Assembly: GCA_016801885.1 (NCBI GenBank) | Contig: CM028905.1 | Span: 14,744,090 to 14,808,089, forward strand | Direction: 5' to 3' | Source of the DNA: Toxotes chatareus | Taxonomy: Eukaryota > Chordata > Actinopteri > Toxotidae | DNA: 64,000 nt | In this document: positions 11,711 to 22,852 of the stretch, in pieces | Layout: each line of letters starts with the position of its first letter | Position numbering within the stretch: the first letter of the stretch is position 1 | The notes under the pieces: generated by a model | Seen by the model: the letters and a program-made list of their open reading frames with translations, nothing else | Database searches by the model: none | What the model was told of the DNA's origin: nothing | Translations under genes and position numbers: made by a program

Positions 11711-11892
11711 ATCGCTTCGCCTTTGGCTAAGATCAAGTGTAGTATCTGTTCTTATCAGTTTAATATCTGATATGTCCCCATATGGGGATAACGTGGATAA
11801 ACCCATTTTGTGGAGAGGGAGCTGAAAAGGGAGTTTGTCCGGTTCACTTCCACGATCGCACCTGGCATTGCAGTGTCGCTGAACGGTGCACC
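11711..11892 (+). ncRNA. RNU2: U2 snRNA gene
   Basis: ATCGCTTCGCCTTTGGCTAAG, intact AAGTGTAGTATCTGTTC and CCATATGGGGATAACG. The Sm region reads CATTTTGTGGAGAGGGAG, and GTGTCGCTGAACGGTGCACC ends the gene. Confidence 0.92.
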
Positions 11893-12278
11893 TTTCTCTT
11901 GCTTTGTAGAAAAATCGTTCTGACACACATGTTTAGTTAGGAGTCAAACTTTTCCAGTGGCTGAAGGAACATGCGGCTAAGTTTTTTATCTGCGAATTGT
12001 ACAACCAGTCAGCTGGATTTACTGATTATCACCCAGGGAACCCAGCTCAACAACACAGTGCACCAGTTATTTGGCGATTGGTCATGACTCCCTGAAGACG
12101 CCTGGATGGTTTCCTAGACCTTTGTAGTCTCCATGTAAAAGCCAGGCCTGATTTTTTCAGGCTGGAGGTGATGGGGAGGCTGGATTTAAGCAGCGGGCAA
12201 GCCAAGGGAGGCGCGACCACGACGGTGTGGTAAAGCCGGGACGACTAGGTCCTCAGCTGCCTTCTGAGACATTGTTTC

Positions 12279-12395
12279 TGACTCTTGTTTCTCTTCATAA
12301 TGCAAGTCTTTCGCTCTTTTACTAAAGACTTCCGTGGAGAGGAACACCAATGAGCGTTGAAGTTATTTTAGCTGGCTTGGCCTTTATGGCTGAGC
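12279..12395 (+). ncRNA. RNU5: U5 snRNA gene
   Basis: TGACTCTTGTTTCTCTTC start. The loop CGCTCTTTTACTAAAGA has one insertion. CCGTGGAGAGGAACACCAAT and the Sm-like TTATTTTAG follow. Confidence 0.88.
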
Positions 12396-13575
12396 TCTTT
12401 GAGTTGGTGAAAAGTCAAAACATCTTTATAGGAGTACTGCAAGAAGCGTGAGCTCCCCCTGTCCTGACTTCTTTTGCTCTTTCCTTTTATGTGAAGAAAT
12501 GCGCAAGTGATGTTGTTATCATTTCGTTGGTATAATTTTTACTTTGAGGATTTGGTGGGATGTATGTATGCCTTTTGAGACAAGAAAAAGTGTACATGAT
12601 GACAATAAAAAAAGAAATAACGCTACTGAATGAACTTATTTCTTCAATATGACAGATGATGCTTGAAAAATATATGAGTTGTGAAGAAGCAAAGGAAACG
12701 AGAAGCTTTTACAAAAACAAGGTCTATGCAGCATTTTCTTACTTTGTGACCTCATCAAACACACATTCACAGATGAATACATGACTTTATGTGTGTACAG
12801 GTTCAGTGTTTTTTTTTTTTGTATTCTTTGACAGAGGCACAGGTACTGTACATAGGTCTGAGATGCTAAAAGAGAGAGAGAGGTTAGGCTAGGAACAATA
12901 TGCCAGAGGAGTGTCCTCACAAAGATATAAGTACCAGTATGTGTGAGTGTGTGTGTGTTTGTCCTTTGATGCCTTTGATGTACTTCAACATTCTACAGTC
13001 TGATGTCAGAGGCTGCAGTAAGTGGACACACAGCCAGAGACAAGTTCACTGAAGTCAACAGGAGCAGAAACAGCTAATGGATAAGGGACTGCTCAGATTT
13101 AGGTACAGAAGCACCTGGATGTTTTCAAACAATTATTTTCATTAAGGAAGGGAGGATGGCCACAAGTTACAAGGATGAGGAACCACAGGAAAGTGCAGAT
13201 CAGCTCCAAGGTTTTGCAGTCCATACATGTTAGCTTCATGCTTGGTGTTAAGTTCTATTTATGGAAGCTTGAAAAATCCCACGTGGGCCTTTTGCTTTCT
13301 TCTCCCAAGACATATTGATTAGTGGCATTTCACACAGTGTGTCTTTGTTTTTGGCAGAGCAGTGCATGATGGGTAGATCCAACAAAGCGCGTTTGCCGTG
13401 CATCGCCTGCAGCCTATTTGCAGTGTTGGTAAGTTTGTGTTCTTTCAGCCATAAACGTAATAGACAAAGGGGAGCTGATGCTCAAGGCACTGAAATGTGG
13501 GATTATGCATCAGGGTAACTGGCCAGCCAGAGTGCTGTGCCTGTGACCACCACCAGCTTCTTCCAGCTGCAGCTC

Positions 13576-13747
13576 ATACTTACCTGGCAGTGGGAGATAC
13601 TAACATCAACAAGGTGGTTCACTCCAGGGTGAGGTTTTCAGCCATTGCTCTTCCTGTTGCCAGTTAACTCCCTATGAATTCCTCAAATGTGGAATCTCGA
13701 CTGCATAGTTTCGTAGTGGGGATCATGCGTCAAGGCTTTCTCCCCTG
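13576..13747 (+). ncRNA. RNU1: U1 snRNA gene, with indels
   Basis: ATACTTACCTGGCAG then TGGGAGATAC (one T inserted), CAACAAGGTGGTTCACTCC, CTCAAATGTGGAATCTCGAC and CGTAGTGGGGATCATGCG. The U1-RNA 5' end that pairs with the splice site is intact. Confidence 0.9.
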
Positions 13748-14103
13748 TTGGTGCGTAGAAGAAAACACAATGTGTCAGGAATTCCTCTATGTGCTAACCT
13801 GTTAGTGAAGGCTCTCCATTTTGTGAAGTGGCTTTGTTGATTTGGATATATGTCAGCTTTCTTGGCAGTCTGTCCATTAAAGCGGGCGTGTGTTGTTTGC
13901 AGAAGCTTTTCTGGCGACGCTACAGAGTGGCGTGTTTAGTCATGACAATTCCTGTGTTCCCATTGTAATTGGGGAAGTGGGCGTGGCCTTTCCATGAGCC
14001 AAAATGAAGTGTGGAGCTCTGTCCCACTTCAGGCTGCTTGTTTGTGTGGAAGAAATGTGTGCTAGATCTTGTTGTAGTATGTTTTATTTCTAGGCTTGTG
14101 GTG

Positions 14104-14168
14104 TGGAACAGCAATGAGTTGAAGTTATTTTTGGGTCCGGGCTTTGGGCCGTATGGCATGAGCCTTTT
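14104..14168 (+). pseudogene. Truncated U5 3' end upstream of U2
   Basis: GGAACAGCAATGAGTTGAAG, GGGCCGTATGGCATGAGCC; the 3' box is damaged (GTTGGCAGAAAAGCTCATC). Confidence 0.82.
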
Positions 14169-14348
14169 GAGTTGGCAGAAAAGCTCATCTCGTGCAGCGC
14201 AGGGAAAAGTAAAGGCAGCAGACAGATGGGCGGAGTTGCTAAGTGTGGCGGGCAATTGATAAGCTGGCTTACAAACGGGACACCGCCGACACTGCATGAC
14301 GAAGGTTGTACCAAGAGCTTGATTTGGATCGCCAAAGGCTTGGACCTC

Positions 14349-14548
14349 ATCGTGCTTCTCGGCCTTTGGCTAAGATCAAGTGTAGTATCTGTTCTTATCA
14401 GTTTAATATCTGATATGTCCCCTTATATGGGGATAACGTATTAAACCCATTTTTAGGAGAGGTGGGAGCTGAAAAGGGAGCTTGTTTCTGCTCTTACTCC
14501 ACGCATCGACCTGGCATTGCAGGTAGTCAGCCATTGAACGGGTGCACC
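14349..14548 (+). ncRNA. RNU2: U2 snRNA gene with insertions
   Basis: ATCGTGCTTCTCGGCCTTTGG, AAGATCAAGTGTAGTATCTG and CCCCTTATATGGGGATAACG. The 3' stem is disrupted (GGCATTGCAGGTAGTCAGCC) before GAACGGGTGCACC. Confidence 0.9.
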
Positions 14549-14741
14549 GCTCTCTTGCTTTGTAGAAAATCAAGTTCTGACACACATGTTTAGGTTAGGA
14601 GTCAAACTTCTTCCAAAGTGGCTTGAAGTGAACATGCTGCTAAGTTTTTATCAAGGAATTGTGCACAACCAGTCAGTTGATTTACTGATATCACCCAGGA
14701 ACCCAGCTCATACACATATGCACCTCAGCTACGACATGATT

Positions 14742-14811
14742 GGCCTTTTTGGCTAAGATCATGTAGTATCTGTTCTTATCAGTTTAATACTCTGATATGT
14801 CCCCTATATGG
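14742..14811 (+). pseudogene. RNU2: 5'-truncated U2, first half, split by LTR element
   Basis: The U2-U5 spacer CAGCTACGACATGATTGG runs straight into CCTTTTTGGCTAAGATCATG of U2, so the promoter and first ~10 nt of U2 are missing. The copy breaks off after CCCCTATATGG where the LTR begins, and resumes at 21639. Confidence 0.9.
14808..14811 (+). repeat. Left target-site duplication ATGG
   Basis: ATGG directly before the LTR TG. Removing the element and one ATGG restores CCTATATGGGGATAACG, exactly the U2 sequence. Confidence 0.85.
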
Positions 14812-14902
14812 TGCAAGTTGGGGGAAATGCTTTCTCTTCACCCCAACTTACTAGTTAAGAAGGAATCACTGAACTCTCAAATTCTCCAATTTAAAAATAC
14901 AC

Positions 14903-14908
14903 TTTATT
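14903..14908 (-). promoter_or_regulatory. LTR polyadenylation signal AATAAA
   Basis: TTTATT on the + strand, i.e. AATAAA in element sense, about 110 nt downstream of the TATA-like motif. The matching site in the other LTR is 21334-21339. Confidence 0.6.
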
Positions 14909-15016
14909 CTACAAAGTATATATGGGTAATCTCAGATTCAGATAATTGGAGACCTGTGACACGCATTCCTGCAATTTTCTGGTCACAGATCTAAAGAAAC
15001 AGTTCAGAACAAATTC

Positions 15017-15024
15017 CTTATATA
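15017..15024 (-). promoter_or_regulatory. LTR TATA-like motif
   Basis: CTTATATA on +, TATATAAG in element sense. The other LTR has CTTATATATA at 21451-21460. The TATA-then-AATAAA order fixes the element orientation as minus. Confidence 0.55.
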
Positions 15025-15202
15025 TCGTAAGTAACCACCCCATTGGCACACCAAGAATTTAACCCCTGAGTTCAATTATTTCTTACAACTGTTTACCAGA
15101 CCCTGAACATAGCTTATGTGACACCATTTGCAGGTCAACTCCTTGCATGACCTAAACACAACTGGTCAGACAATCGTCAACTTAGCCTTCCTATGACCCT
15201 CA

Positions 15203-15222
15203 TTACCTCTTTGATCTCTCTC
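15203..15222 (-). other. Candidate polypurine tract
   Basis: In element sense this is GGAGAGAGATCAAAGAGG ending next to the 3' LTR, the position expected of a plus-strand primer in retroviral replication. Two pyrimidines interrupt it. Confidence 0.45.
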
Positions 15223-16035
15223 CAAGAGATTACACCATGTTGGCTGCAGCTCCAACATCTTACTAAGATCATTCTCCTCCAGTGCTGCAGCTAAGAGGGG
15301 CATCAATTCTATTGATCCGGTTTTCCTTCATTAACAGTGGTTACAAATCGGTATACACAATGATCTTAATTACATGAACACAAAACATCCATAAGTTACA
15401 GCGAATTGTTAAAAGCTAGCTATAGAAAAACATAACAGACATAATCAAACCCTTCCATTTTCCAAAATCATCATCCTCTTCTCCAGGGGGTTACCTACAC
15501 TGAATGCTCATGGCATAGAGACACATACATACAGTCCACTCTAGAAAGCATTTGTTTCTTACACCTATTACAAGCTAATTTCAGAACAATTAACTCGGAG
15601 GTCACTCCTCAGGTCAGTTAAGGTCTTTTCCAAATCCACATTTACAGATGTTATTAGGGGGATTTTATTTAAAATGATCACAAGTTATATAAACTTTATT
15701 TCTTACAAACAACTCTGGGGAGAGTTTTACAAACATGAAAGAATGTTGGCAGACTCTGTGCCAAAAGATGGGTTTTAGGGGTACAGTTGTAGTCTCTAAA
15801 TTAACCATCCTAGACTTCTACTTTCAGTAAGGACTGATACATTGAAAAAATTCTTCACATTCCCCTTTGACATAATGTGTCAAATCAATTGTTCTGTGTC
15901 TCTGAATTAGGGTTTCTCTGCTGTAGTGGTGCTGTTATGTTATCTTTCTGGGGTCTCCTGACCCCTGCATTTGCTTGAGAATATTCAGCTGCTGTTGGAT
16001 GTTACTTAGAAACTCTTGGTGTTTCCCCACTGAAG

Positions 16036-16090
16036 ACCATTAATGGATGGTGATTGCTGTGATTATCACTCCAATAATGACAACTGCATG
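16036..16090 (-). other. Short hydrophobic reading frame near the element 3' end
   Basis: In element sense a run of Val, Ile, Gly, Thr and Ala codons (AVVIIGVIITAITIH) ends at a TAA, with a stop in frame just before it. It could be a membrane-anchor tail left from an envelope-like gene, but is too short to assign. Confidence 0.25.
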
Positions 16091-16128
16091 TCAACTCCTT
16101 TTGGATGCTGTGACTAGGTTGTTTCTCC

Positions 16129-16371
16129 TTAGCCGCTACATCTCTTGTGAACATTTTGCACTGGATGCATGAGTCTATGAATCCCTCTCAGCTGATCCGG
16201 ATGTATGTAATGAAAGTCATCAACACCTGATGGTCCTCTCCACCTGGGCTGCTGCCAGCTTTTTCTTCTTTTACCTTGTGCTACTGGATCAGCAAACCCT
16301 GTGTGAGCCTTGACATTTACATAATCAAAATGCCTACTGAGAGTATGTGGTGTTATCTCTAAAATGAACAC
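16129..16371 (-). pseudogene. Pol-like fragment, possible RNase H region
   Basis: 80 codons in element sense. Residues about 17-33 read NVKAHTGFADPVAQGKR, resembling the C-terminal His/Asp part of retroviral RNase H domains. A later His-rich stretch (HYIHPDQLRGIHRLMH) faintly recalls an integrase zinc-binding start. Weak match by eye. The frame is closed on both sides, so any protein is broken. Confidence 0.3.
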
Positions 16372-17099
16372 ACATGCATTATTGCAAACAGTTCATCTGC
16401 TCAGCAACTGAAGCTTCGGTGACTCAACTATGCTATGCATAGTGCATGCAAGCGTAGAACATGTTAAGAGTCAGTTGATGGACTCGCCAGTATTGAACCA
16501 TCTACAAAAATGAACAGAATCAGGGGTTAGTCAGAAGAGTGTCAAACTGCAGTCATGGTTTTGTCACCATGGGACTAAGTAAATACTACTGATATAAAAC
16601 TATGTTTTTTTTAAAAAAACTTGAAAAAGTTTGGAAGTCATGTTCCTTGGAAAATATAAAAAACTAAATATAAAAAAATCAACGGTAGCTTTCTTTCTGT
16701 TTCAAATCAGTCAAACCAAATGTTTTCCCCCTTGAGTGATGTCATACAAGGGGGTGGAGATTCCACAAAATTATGGATCCATGTGCGTACAATAGCCTGC
16801 TAAGCCTAGGACAAAACATAATTTGTTTGTTTGGTTTTCAGTTTTGGCACATCAAGAATAATCTGATGCGGACCGGACCTAATTTATAATTTTCTGGAAT
16901 GATTATATGCCCAAGATAACAATACCGTTTCTCTTTGGAAATGAGAAAGCAAACCAGGGGCTGTGAGTCAGGATAAATAGAAAAAGCTAAACTTATTTCA
17001 ATAACAAAGAGTCAACAAGAATCTGTTGGAAACCTTGTAACATCAAAAGGCCACATTTGCACTGTGTTGGGGCAGGATGTTGTTCAGCTTTCAGTAACC

Positions 17100-17340
17100 A
17101 CTCTAAAGTCCTGAACTGGTTTCAGCTCCCTATTTGGCAAAATGGTAGAAAAGCATATGATTGAATTTGGGTATTCCTACAATGGTACCTTCTGCGTCCA
17201 CAAGAAACTGAATGACAGATGTAATGCCTTCAACAGCTTCAGGGCTGAGTGGACATTATTTTTTAGTCAAGTCTAAAATTTGAACAAGGACAGAAGATGC
17301 TCCTTGTATGTTATCAAAATCATATTTATCTCCTACAAAC
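17100..17340 (-). pseudogene. Decayed coding stretch in the LTR element
   Basis: In element sense one frame reads FVGDKYDFDNIQGASSVLVQ, then a TAA, then SVIQFLVDAEGTIVGIPKF, then a TAG. It looks protein-like for about 80 codons despite two stops. I do not recognise the family; it could be viral or captured. Confidence 0.3.
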
Positions 17341-18789
17341 CTAAATTACTGCTGAAAGAAGCATTCTTCTTTAAATAAGTATAGTGAAAGAAATGCAAAC
17401 AGTGTGTGTATAGGACTCAGGTCGGATTACATAAATATTAGCTCCTTTTCAGCATATTCTTATGTTCATATTATATTATATATTATATATGTAATAACTA
17501 CTCTGTCAACATTCTCTCTATATGTCTGTAGTGCTACTCTATTCTGACCTGCCTTCCGCTTACTTCTCTATGGTTGTGCCACTGGAAATCCTGGAGAATG
17601 GATTTAGAGCTCCTCCTGGTGCATGCATGTACAACAATTTCTCTTCTCCTGTCTGCCGCTTGAAAAGTCACTGGGTATAATCACATGATAGATGGCCATA
17701 GCCATCAACATCTGTAGCATCTCGGGTTTGAATTTCCCTTCTGGTGTCGTGTCAGTTGTCTCTTTCCATCTCTCCCCTCGTTGCTGTAAGGGCCCATTTC
17801 TTCCAGGACTTTGTTGGGTGACACCTTTCTGGTAGTACATCAACTGTGTAGTTTGTGACTCTCTGCATCGTTTGTTGTCAAACTCTACCTTACTTTTCTT
17901 TCAGCATGTAGAACATGTGTCCAGACAGTCCTAAATGGCTCAGTTTCCCCAACATACACAAGTAATCATACTTCATCCTTGAGGTTCTGGATGAGGGCCA
18001 TTCAATAGAACAGTCTTCAACAATAAATCACTGTAGGCCCCATTGTCACAGCCAGTACCAAAGTGAGCTGCAAAAGTTTCCATTAACGTACTTGATATTC
18101 AGCAGTCGACTACCCTCCTTCTGTTTGGTACTGTAGATTTCAGCCAGCAGACTCTCCTCAGAGGAATTCAAGTATACACACTGCATCATACATCTTGGCT
18201 AAATCATGATGGCAAAGTTCTTGATCCAACTTCTGAACTTAGGGACCACTTGGTAGGCCGGATGCTAGCCCATTAAAGTTTGAAGAACTCCAGACAGATA
18301 GCCTCCACTTCCTGCAATGTTGGGTTATGCATGGACAATACTGTTGCATTGTTGTAGCCTGTTTCTCTACCCTCCAGGCCTTTTGTAGCTTAGGAAGGTC
18401 TTCTGCTACTTCTTTAACTCATCTGGCAGCCAGTGGTCTGTATTAACAAACACTCCTGGGAGTCCAAGGCACATTCCTCATCTTTCTGGCCAAGACTGGA
18501 GCTTTTGAAAACACTCAGCATAGGCAATTGATGGATAGTCCTTTCCTCTCCTGGAGTGTTCTGCCTCCAGTAAGCAAAAGGCAGGAGTTAGAGAGAGCTC
18601 ATGGTTAGTCTGCTTTGGGGAGAGGTCTCTTGGGGTCAGGGTGAGGTCTTTCACATCAGGAAGGTCAGGATACAACTTCCCCTCCCCTTCACTTCTGAGT
18701 CCACAGTTTTTTCAAGAACAGCCGATAAGGAGGTGTAGATAGGTGGCATATGAAGTGAGAGAGATCCCTGGTCTCTGGCCCCATTTTCT

Positions 18790-20600
18790 TTTTTTTTCCC
18801 TCATTTTTACACATGCTTTCTTTCCTTCATTTCTTTTTTTTGATCATCAATCCTACTACTGACTTCATTTCCTTCATTTCTGCCTCTTTCCCACAGTTGG
18901 AAAGCAAACCAGTCTATCTTTCTCTCTTCACATTCTTTCTCTGCTCCCCGCTCTTCCAACATGACTCTACACTTCTCAAACACTCTGTACTCAATGTTCC
19001 TACTTTATTAAAAATTCTTGTGTGAAACAGTGCCACAATGGAACTCCCCTCAATCACATTTTTTCTCCCCCCCCATTTCTTCTCCATTATCTGGTACTAG
19101 CCCCTGTAAGCAGATCAGGTAAAGTTGTCTCTAATGCCCCCTTTATTCCCCATTTGTTTCTTGGTTTCTACTGACTCATACATTGCTTACTGGTGTGCTT
19201 GCAGTCCCAAATGGGCTTCTGACACATACACATACACACACACTTCTTTACACTCCTTCCATTAATAATCTCACTTTTTCTTCATACATTAATGAGCATC
19301 TCACACACAAATTCTTTCACTTATTCAGCCAGGTGGTTTCTAAAACATACAACAACCCTTATATAGCACACCAGATACTGAACAACTGAAATCTTATTTA
19401 TCTATCACATACCATAGCAGTATATATCATCATTATCAACTTTCCTCTAGTCGCATTAACTATACGGGTATATCTTTCATCGGTCATCAATGCTCTTTAG
19501 GTCATTACCATTATTCAGCCTTTCTTATTCGTTTATCTTACAAACACACTGGAGGATTTCACTTATCCCATGCTGCAAAGAAGCTGGCCAGCCTCTTCAT
19601 GGAATCCATCTCCAACAAAACAAATAAACACTTGGAGGGCAATGCCTAATGACGGCCACGCAGGGGACTTCCTTCCTTCACATACAAAACACAAACATAC
19701 ATATACGCGTAAAACAAGAATCAATTCAAAACACTGTACTCACTCTTTTTAGTAGATGGAGTGTCCGCTGGCCGCCACCTGTGCCTAGAAATTTGTCAGG
19801 GCGGAATCCAGTCCTCCTCTTTTAGGAGCGCCGGAATTTTCCCTTTGGTCTCTTGAAACCCTGCCGGCAGCTTACTTTCAGCTCGTAAGACCCAGGCTAC
19901 GCCGGGTCAGCAGAACATTCATCTCAGGAGACCTCCACAATGTGAAAAACAATGTGAGGGTCTAATCCTGCAAAGGGAAACTCAGACTGGTGTTGCAGAA
20001 TCAAGTCTTTAATGTCATGCAGCATTGTTGAACTGGTTAGCACTCTAAATTCTCCTTCCGTTACTAACAAAAAGTAGGATACTTTGAAGTAGCCGGAGCT
20101 GATGGTTTAACCATATTTATCGCTAGCATCGGCGGGCGTGTAAAAGCTTTCTTCTGTGCTTCCTACCTCCTCCTTTTTTTGATTTTTAATTTTCATATTC
20201 ATTTCATCTACCCTTTCCAACAAAGCCATGCATCAAACAATGCACATCTCTGCAATGCCTCCAGATCTTTCACCTTTTTCTTTAATTTGCTTCTCTGCCA
20301 CACCCCTGGCTGTTTTAATTTTCTCCTCTCAGCTTTATTTCTCCCCGCTTTCTGACACTCACTCTTCGCCAACACATCCTTCAAACAACATTCTCACATG
20401 TTCAATTCTATGCCTTGCTCTTTTTAGCACCTTCTCTACTATTTTCTTTCTATTTTCCTCTCTGCCTTTATCTCTATTTTTAAGGCCATAAACAACTGGT
20501 CCAATTGAAATTCTACTTCGGTTTCTACCTCCATTTTTTTTTTTCTCCTCAAACAACATTCTGACAACATTTATTTTAACACAATTTATCACAATTTATA
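18790..20600 (-). other. Strand-asymmetric internal part of the LTR element
   Basis: Pyrimidine-rich on +, purine-rich (A/G, Lys/Arg/Glu codons) in element sense. A 77-codon minus frame at 20359-20592 is highly basic and charged and contains two related VRMLFE segments. This is where gag would lie, but no zinc knuckle or other gag motif is visible. Confidence 0.3.
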
Positions 20601-20772
20601 TGTAAACAACACGCTCACATACATTCTACTCTAATTGGGTGTCCTAATTCCCCGGCCTTCAACCCAGCTAAAAATAGGCCCTCGTCAGGCCTCTATTTGG
20701 GTTTACAAACCGAGACAATTTACGGAGTCGCTGCCTGAGGACGTCTCTAACCCTTAATTCTACGACATTAAA

Positions 20773-20990
20773 ATCTGATACAGACATAAACCGAGGGCCT
20801 TCTAACCCAATGGTACTTTTACAGTTTAATAACCGGATGACTCCAAACCTAGGACTCTAACCAACCCTTGACTTGAATTTACGATTTACCCTTCTGATAC
20901 AGAGATAAATCAATGGACTTCCTAACCCTTAATGGTACTCTTTTACAGTTTAATAACTGAAGGACTCCAAATCCTAGACTTCTAACCCTT
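20773..20990 (-). repeat. Imperfect ~120-bp tandem duplication in the element leader
   Basis: TCTGATACAGACATAAACC ... TGGTACTTTTACAGTTTAAT ... GACTCCAAACCTAG is repeated 120 bp later as TCTGATACAGAGATAAATC ... TGGTACTCTTTTACAGTTTA ... GACTCCAAATCCTAG. It lies between the 5' LTR (element sense) and the presumed gag start. Confidence 0.75.
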
Positions 20991-21214
20991 TATTTCTTTA
21001 TCTTTACTCCCCCAATAGTTCTGAATTACTCATATACAACAACATGTAAATTTTGAACGCATTAGTATCCTTCCGACGGAACAACCCATTAATTTAAGCT
21101 TAGAATAATATGCAGAATTTGATAGAACAGGTTTCTGCTTACCTTCTTTACGTCTGCCCGGCTGGGTTGTATCTGCTTGTTCCTAGTCTCGCTTTCACAG
21201 TGGTCCAGGATTCA

Positions 21215-21246
21215 ACCTCCTTTGAGCCCCACTGCTACGCCCAAAT
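21215..21246 (-). other. Candidate primer-binding-site region
   Basis: Adjacent to the element 5' LTR. In element sense the LTR is followed by ATT, then TGGGCGTAGCAGTGGGG. A TGG start fits a PBS paired to a tRNA CCA end, but I cannot match it to a specific tRNA. Confidence 0.3.
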
Positions 21247-21638
21247 TGTTGGGGAACATGCTTCTCTTCAATTTAATCCTACTTAATAAAGAAGGAATCA
21301 CTGAACTCTCAAATTCTCCAATTTAAAATACACTTTATTCTTACAAAGTATATATGGGTAATCTTCAGATTCAGATATCTGGGAGACCTGTGACACGCAC
21401 CTTGGTAATTTCTTCTGTCACAGATCTAAAGAAACAGTTCAGAACAACTCCTTATATATATCGTAAGTAACCACCCCCATTGCACACACCAAGAATTTAA
21501 CTCCCTGAGTTCAATTATGGCATACAACTGTTTTACCAGACCCTGTTACAGTTTATGACACCATTTGCAGGTCAACCTTGCATGACCTAACACAACTGGT
21601 CAGACAATCAACAACTTAGCCTTTCCTATGACCCCACA
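21247..21638 (-). repeat. LTR (5' LTR in element sense)
   Basis: 392 bp, TGTTGGGGAAC to GACCCCACA on +; its termini are near inverted repeats (TGTTGGGG / CCCCACA). Confidence 0.9.
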
Positions 21639-21748
21639 ATGGGGATAACGTATTAAAACCCATTTTTAGGAGAGGGAGCAAAGGAGCCTGTTCCGCTCAC
21701 TCCACGCATCGACCTGGCATTGCAGAAAAGTCAGCCGAACGGTGCACC
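21639..21748 (+). pseudogene. RNU2: U2 second half, after the LTR element
   Basis: Starts with the right ATGG duplication (21639-21642), then GGATAACGTATTAAAACCC, CATTTTTAGGAGAGGGAG and CGAACGGTGCACC. With 14742-14811 it makes one 5'-truncated U2. The stem near 21722 carries an insertion (GCAGAAAAGTCAGCC). Confidence 0.92.
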
Positions 21749-22139
21749 TTCTTCTTGCTTTTGTAGAAAAAATCGTTCTGACACACATTGTTTAGTTAGG
21801 AGTCAAACTTTCCAGTGGCTGAAGGAACATGCGGCTAAGTTTTTATCAAGTGAATTGTGCACAACCAGTCAGTTGATTTTACTGATATCACCCAGGGAAC
21901 CCAGCTCAACAACACAGTGCACTCTCAGCTACGATGATTGGTCGCGACTCCCTGAAGACGCCTTGATGGCTTTCCTTAGACTTTGTAGTCTCCACGTAAA
22001 AGCCAGGCCACTCTTTTTCTAGGCTGGAGGTGGTGGGGAGGCTGGGATTTAGCACGCTGGCAAGTCAAGGGAGGCGACCGCGACGGTGGTAGCCGGGACC
22101 CACTAGGGTCCTCAGCTGCTCTCTGAGACAGGCCTGTTC

Positions 22140-22260
22140 TGACTTTTTGTTTCTCTCTTTCATAACGTGCCAAGTCTTTCGCCTTTATTAAAGACTCTGC
22201 GGGAGAGGAAACACCAATGAGTTGAAGTTATTTTTGGCTGGCTTGGCCTTATGGCTGAGC
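22140..22260 (+). ncRNA. RNU5: U5 snRNA gene, loop I altered
   Basis: The loop reads CGCCTTTATTAAAGA in place of CGCCTTTTACTAAAGA. GGGAGAGGAAACACCAATG, the Sm-like TTATTTTTGG and ATGGCTGAGC are present. Confidence 0.88.
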
Positions 22261-22400
22261 TTTTGAGTTGGTGAAAAAGTCAAACATCTTATAGAGCGCC
22301 GCAAGTGTGAGCTCCTCTGTCCCGACTTTGCCTTCCTTTCATGGAAGAAATGCTGCGTGCTAGGATGTTGTTGCATTTGGGTTGTATACTTTGCATTTGA

Positions 22401-22440
22401 TCTGGTAGTGGGGGACTGCAAGCTCAAGGCTTTCTCCCTG
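22401..22440 (+). pseudogene. U1 3' stem-loop remnant
   Basis: CTGGTAGTGGGGGACTGC through TTTCTCCCTG, directly after the post-U5 spacer, as in other short units. Confidence 0.85.
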
Positions 22441-22792
22441 TTATGCAAGGTAGAAGAAAAACACAATGTGTCAGGGAATTTCCCATAGCTAACCTGTTGA
22501 AGGCTCTCCATTTTGTGAAGTGGCTTTTGTTGATTTTGAGTTACATGTCAGCTTTTTGCAGTCTGTCCACAAAGCGGGCGGTGTTGTTCTGCAAGAAGCT
22601 CTCTACGACGCTTTTTACAGAGTGTATGGTTTAGTCATGACAATTCCGTGTTCCCATTGGAATTGGGGTAGTGGATGCGGCCTTTCCATGACAAATGAAG
22701 TGGAGCTCTCCTGTCCCACTTTTGCTGCTTGTTTGTGGAAGAAATGTGTGCTAGATGTTGGTTGTAGTATGTTTTATTTCTAGGCTTTGGTG

Positions 22793-22852
22793 TGAACAGC
22801 AATGAGTTGAAGCTATTTTTGGCCGGGCTTTTGCCTTATGGCTGAAGTTTTT
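22793..22852 (+). pseudogene. Truncated U5 3' end
   Basis: GTGAACAGCAATGAGTTGAAG, GGCCGGGCTTTTGCCTTATG and GCTGAAG. It precedes a U2 promoter that leads into the U2/U1 chimera at 23028. Confidence 0.83.

Larger units (their letters stand above)
14812..15202 (-). repeat. LTR (3' LTR in element sense)
   Basis: 391 bp, clearly homologous to 21247-21638: both contain GAAGGAATCACTGAACTCTC, ACAAAGTATATATGGGTAAT, CAGATCTAAAGAAACAGTTC and GACACCATTTGCAGGTCAAC. The LTRs differ by scattered substitutions and 1-4 nt indels. Confidence 0.9.
14812..21638 (-). mobile_element. LTR retrotransposon / endogenous retrovirus-like element in U2
   Basis: A 6.8-kb element bounded by direct LTRs starting TG and ending CA, flanked by ATGG duplications. 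It reads on the minus strand: both LTRs carry TATATAAGG upstream of AATAAA on that strand, and a purine-rich tract lies beside the LTR at 15202. Minus-strand frames are short and interrupted (16129-16371, 17604-17843, 18478-18675, 20359-20592). No complete gag, pol or env frame is present, so it appears defective. Family not assigned. Confidence 0.88.

Noticed and set aside
14812..21638. DNA transposon instead of LTR element
   Set aside because: Termini are long direct repeats with TG/CA ends, TATA and AATAAA signals and a 4-bp duplication, not inverted terminal repeats.
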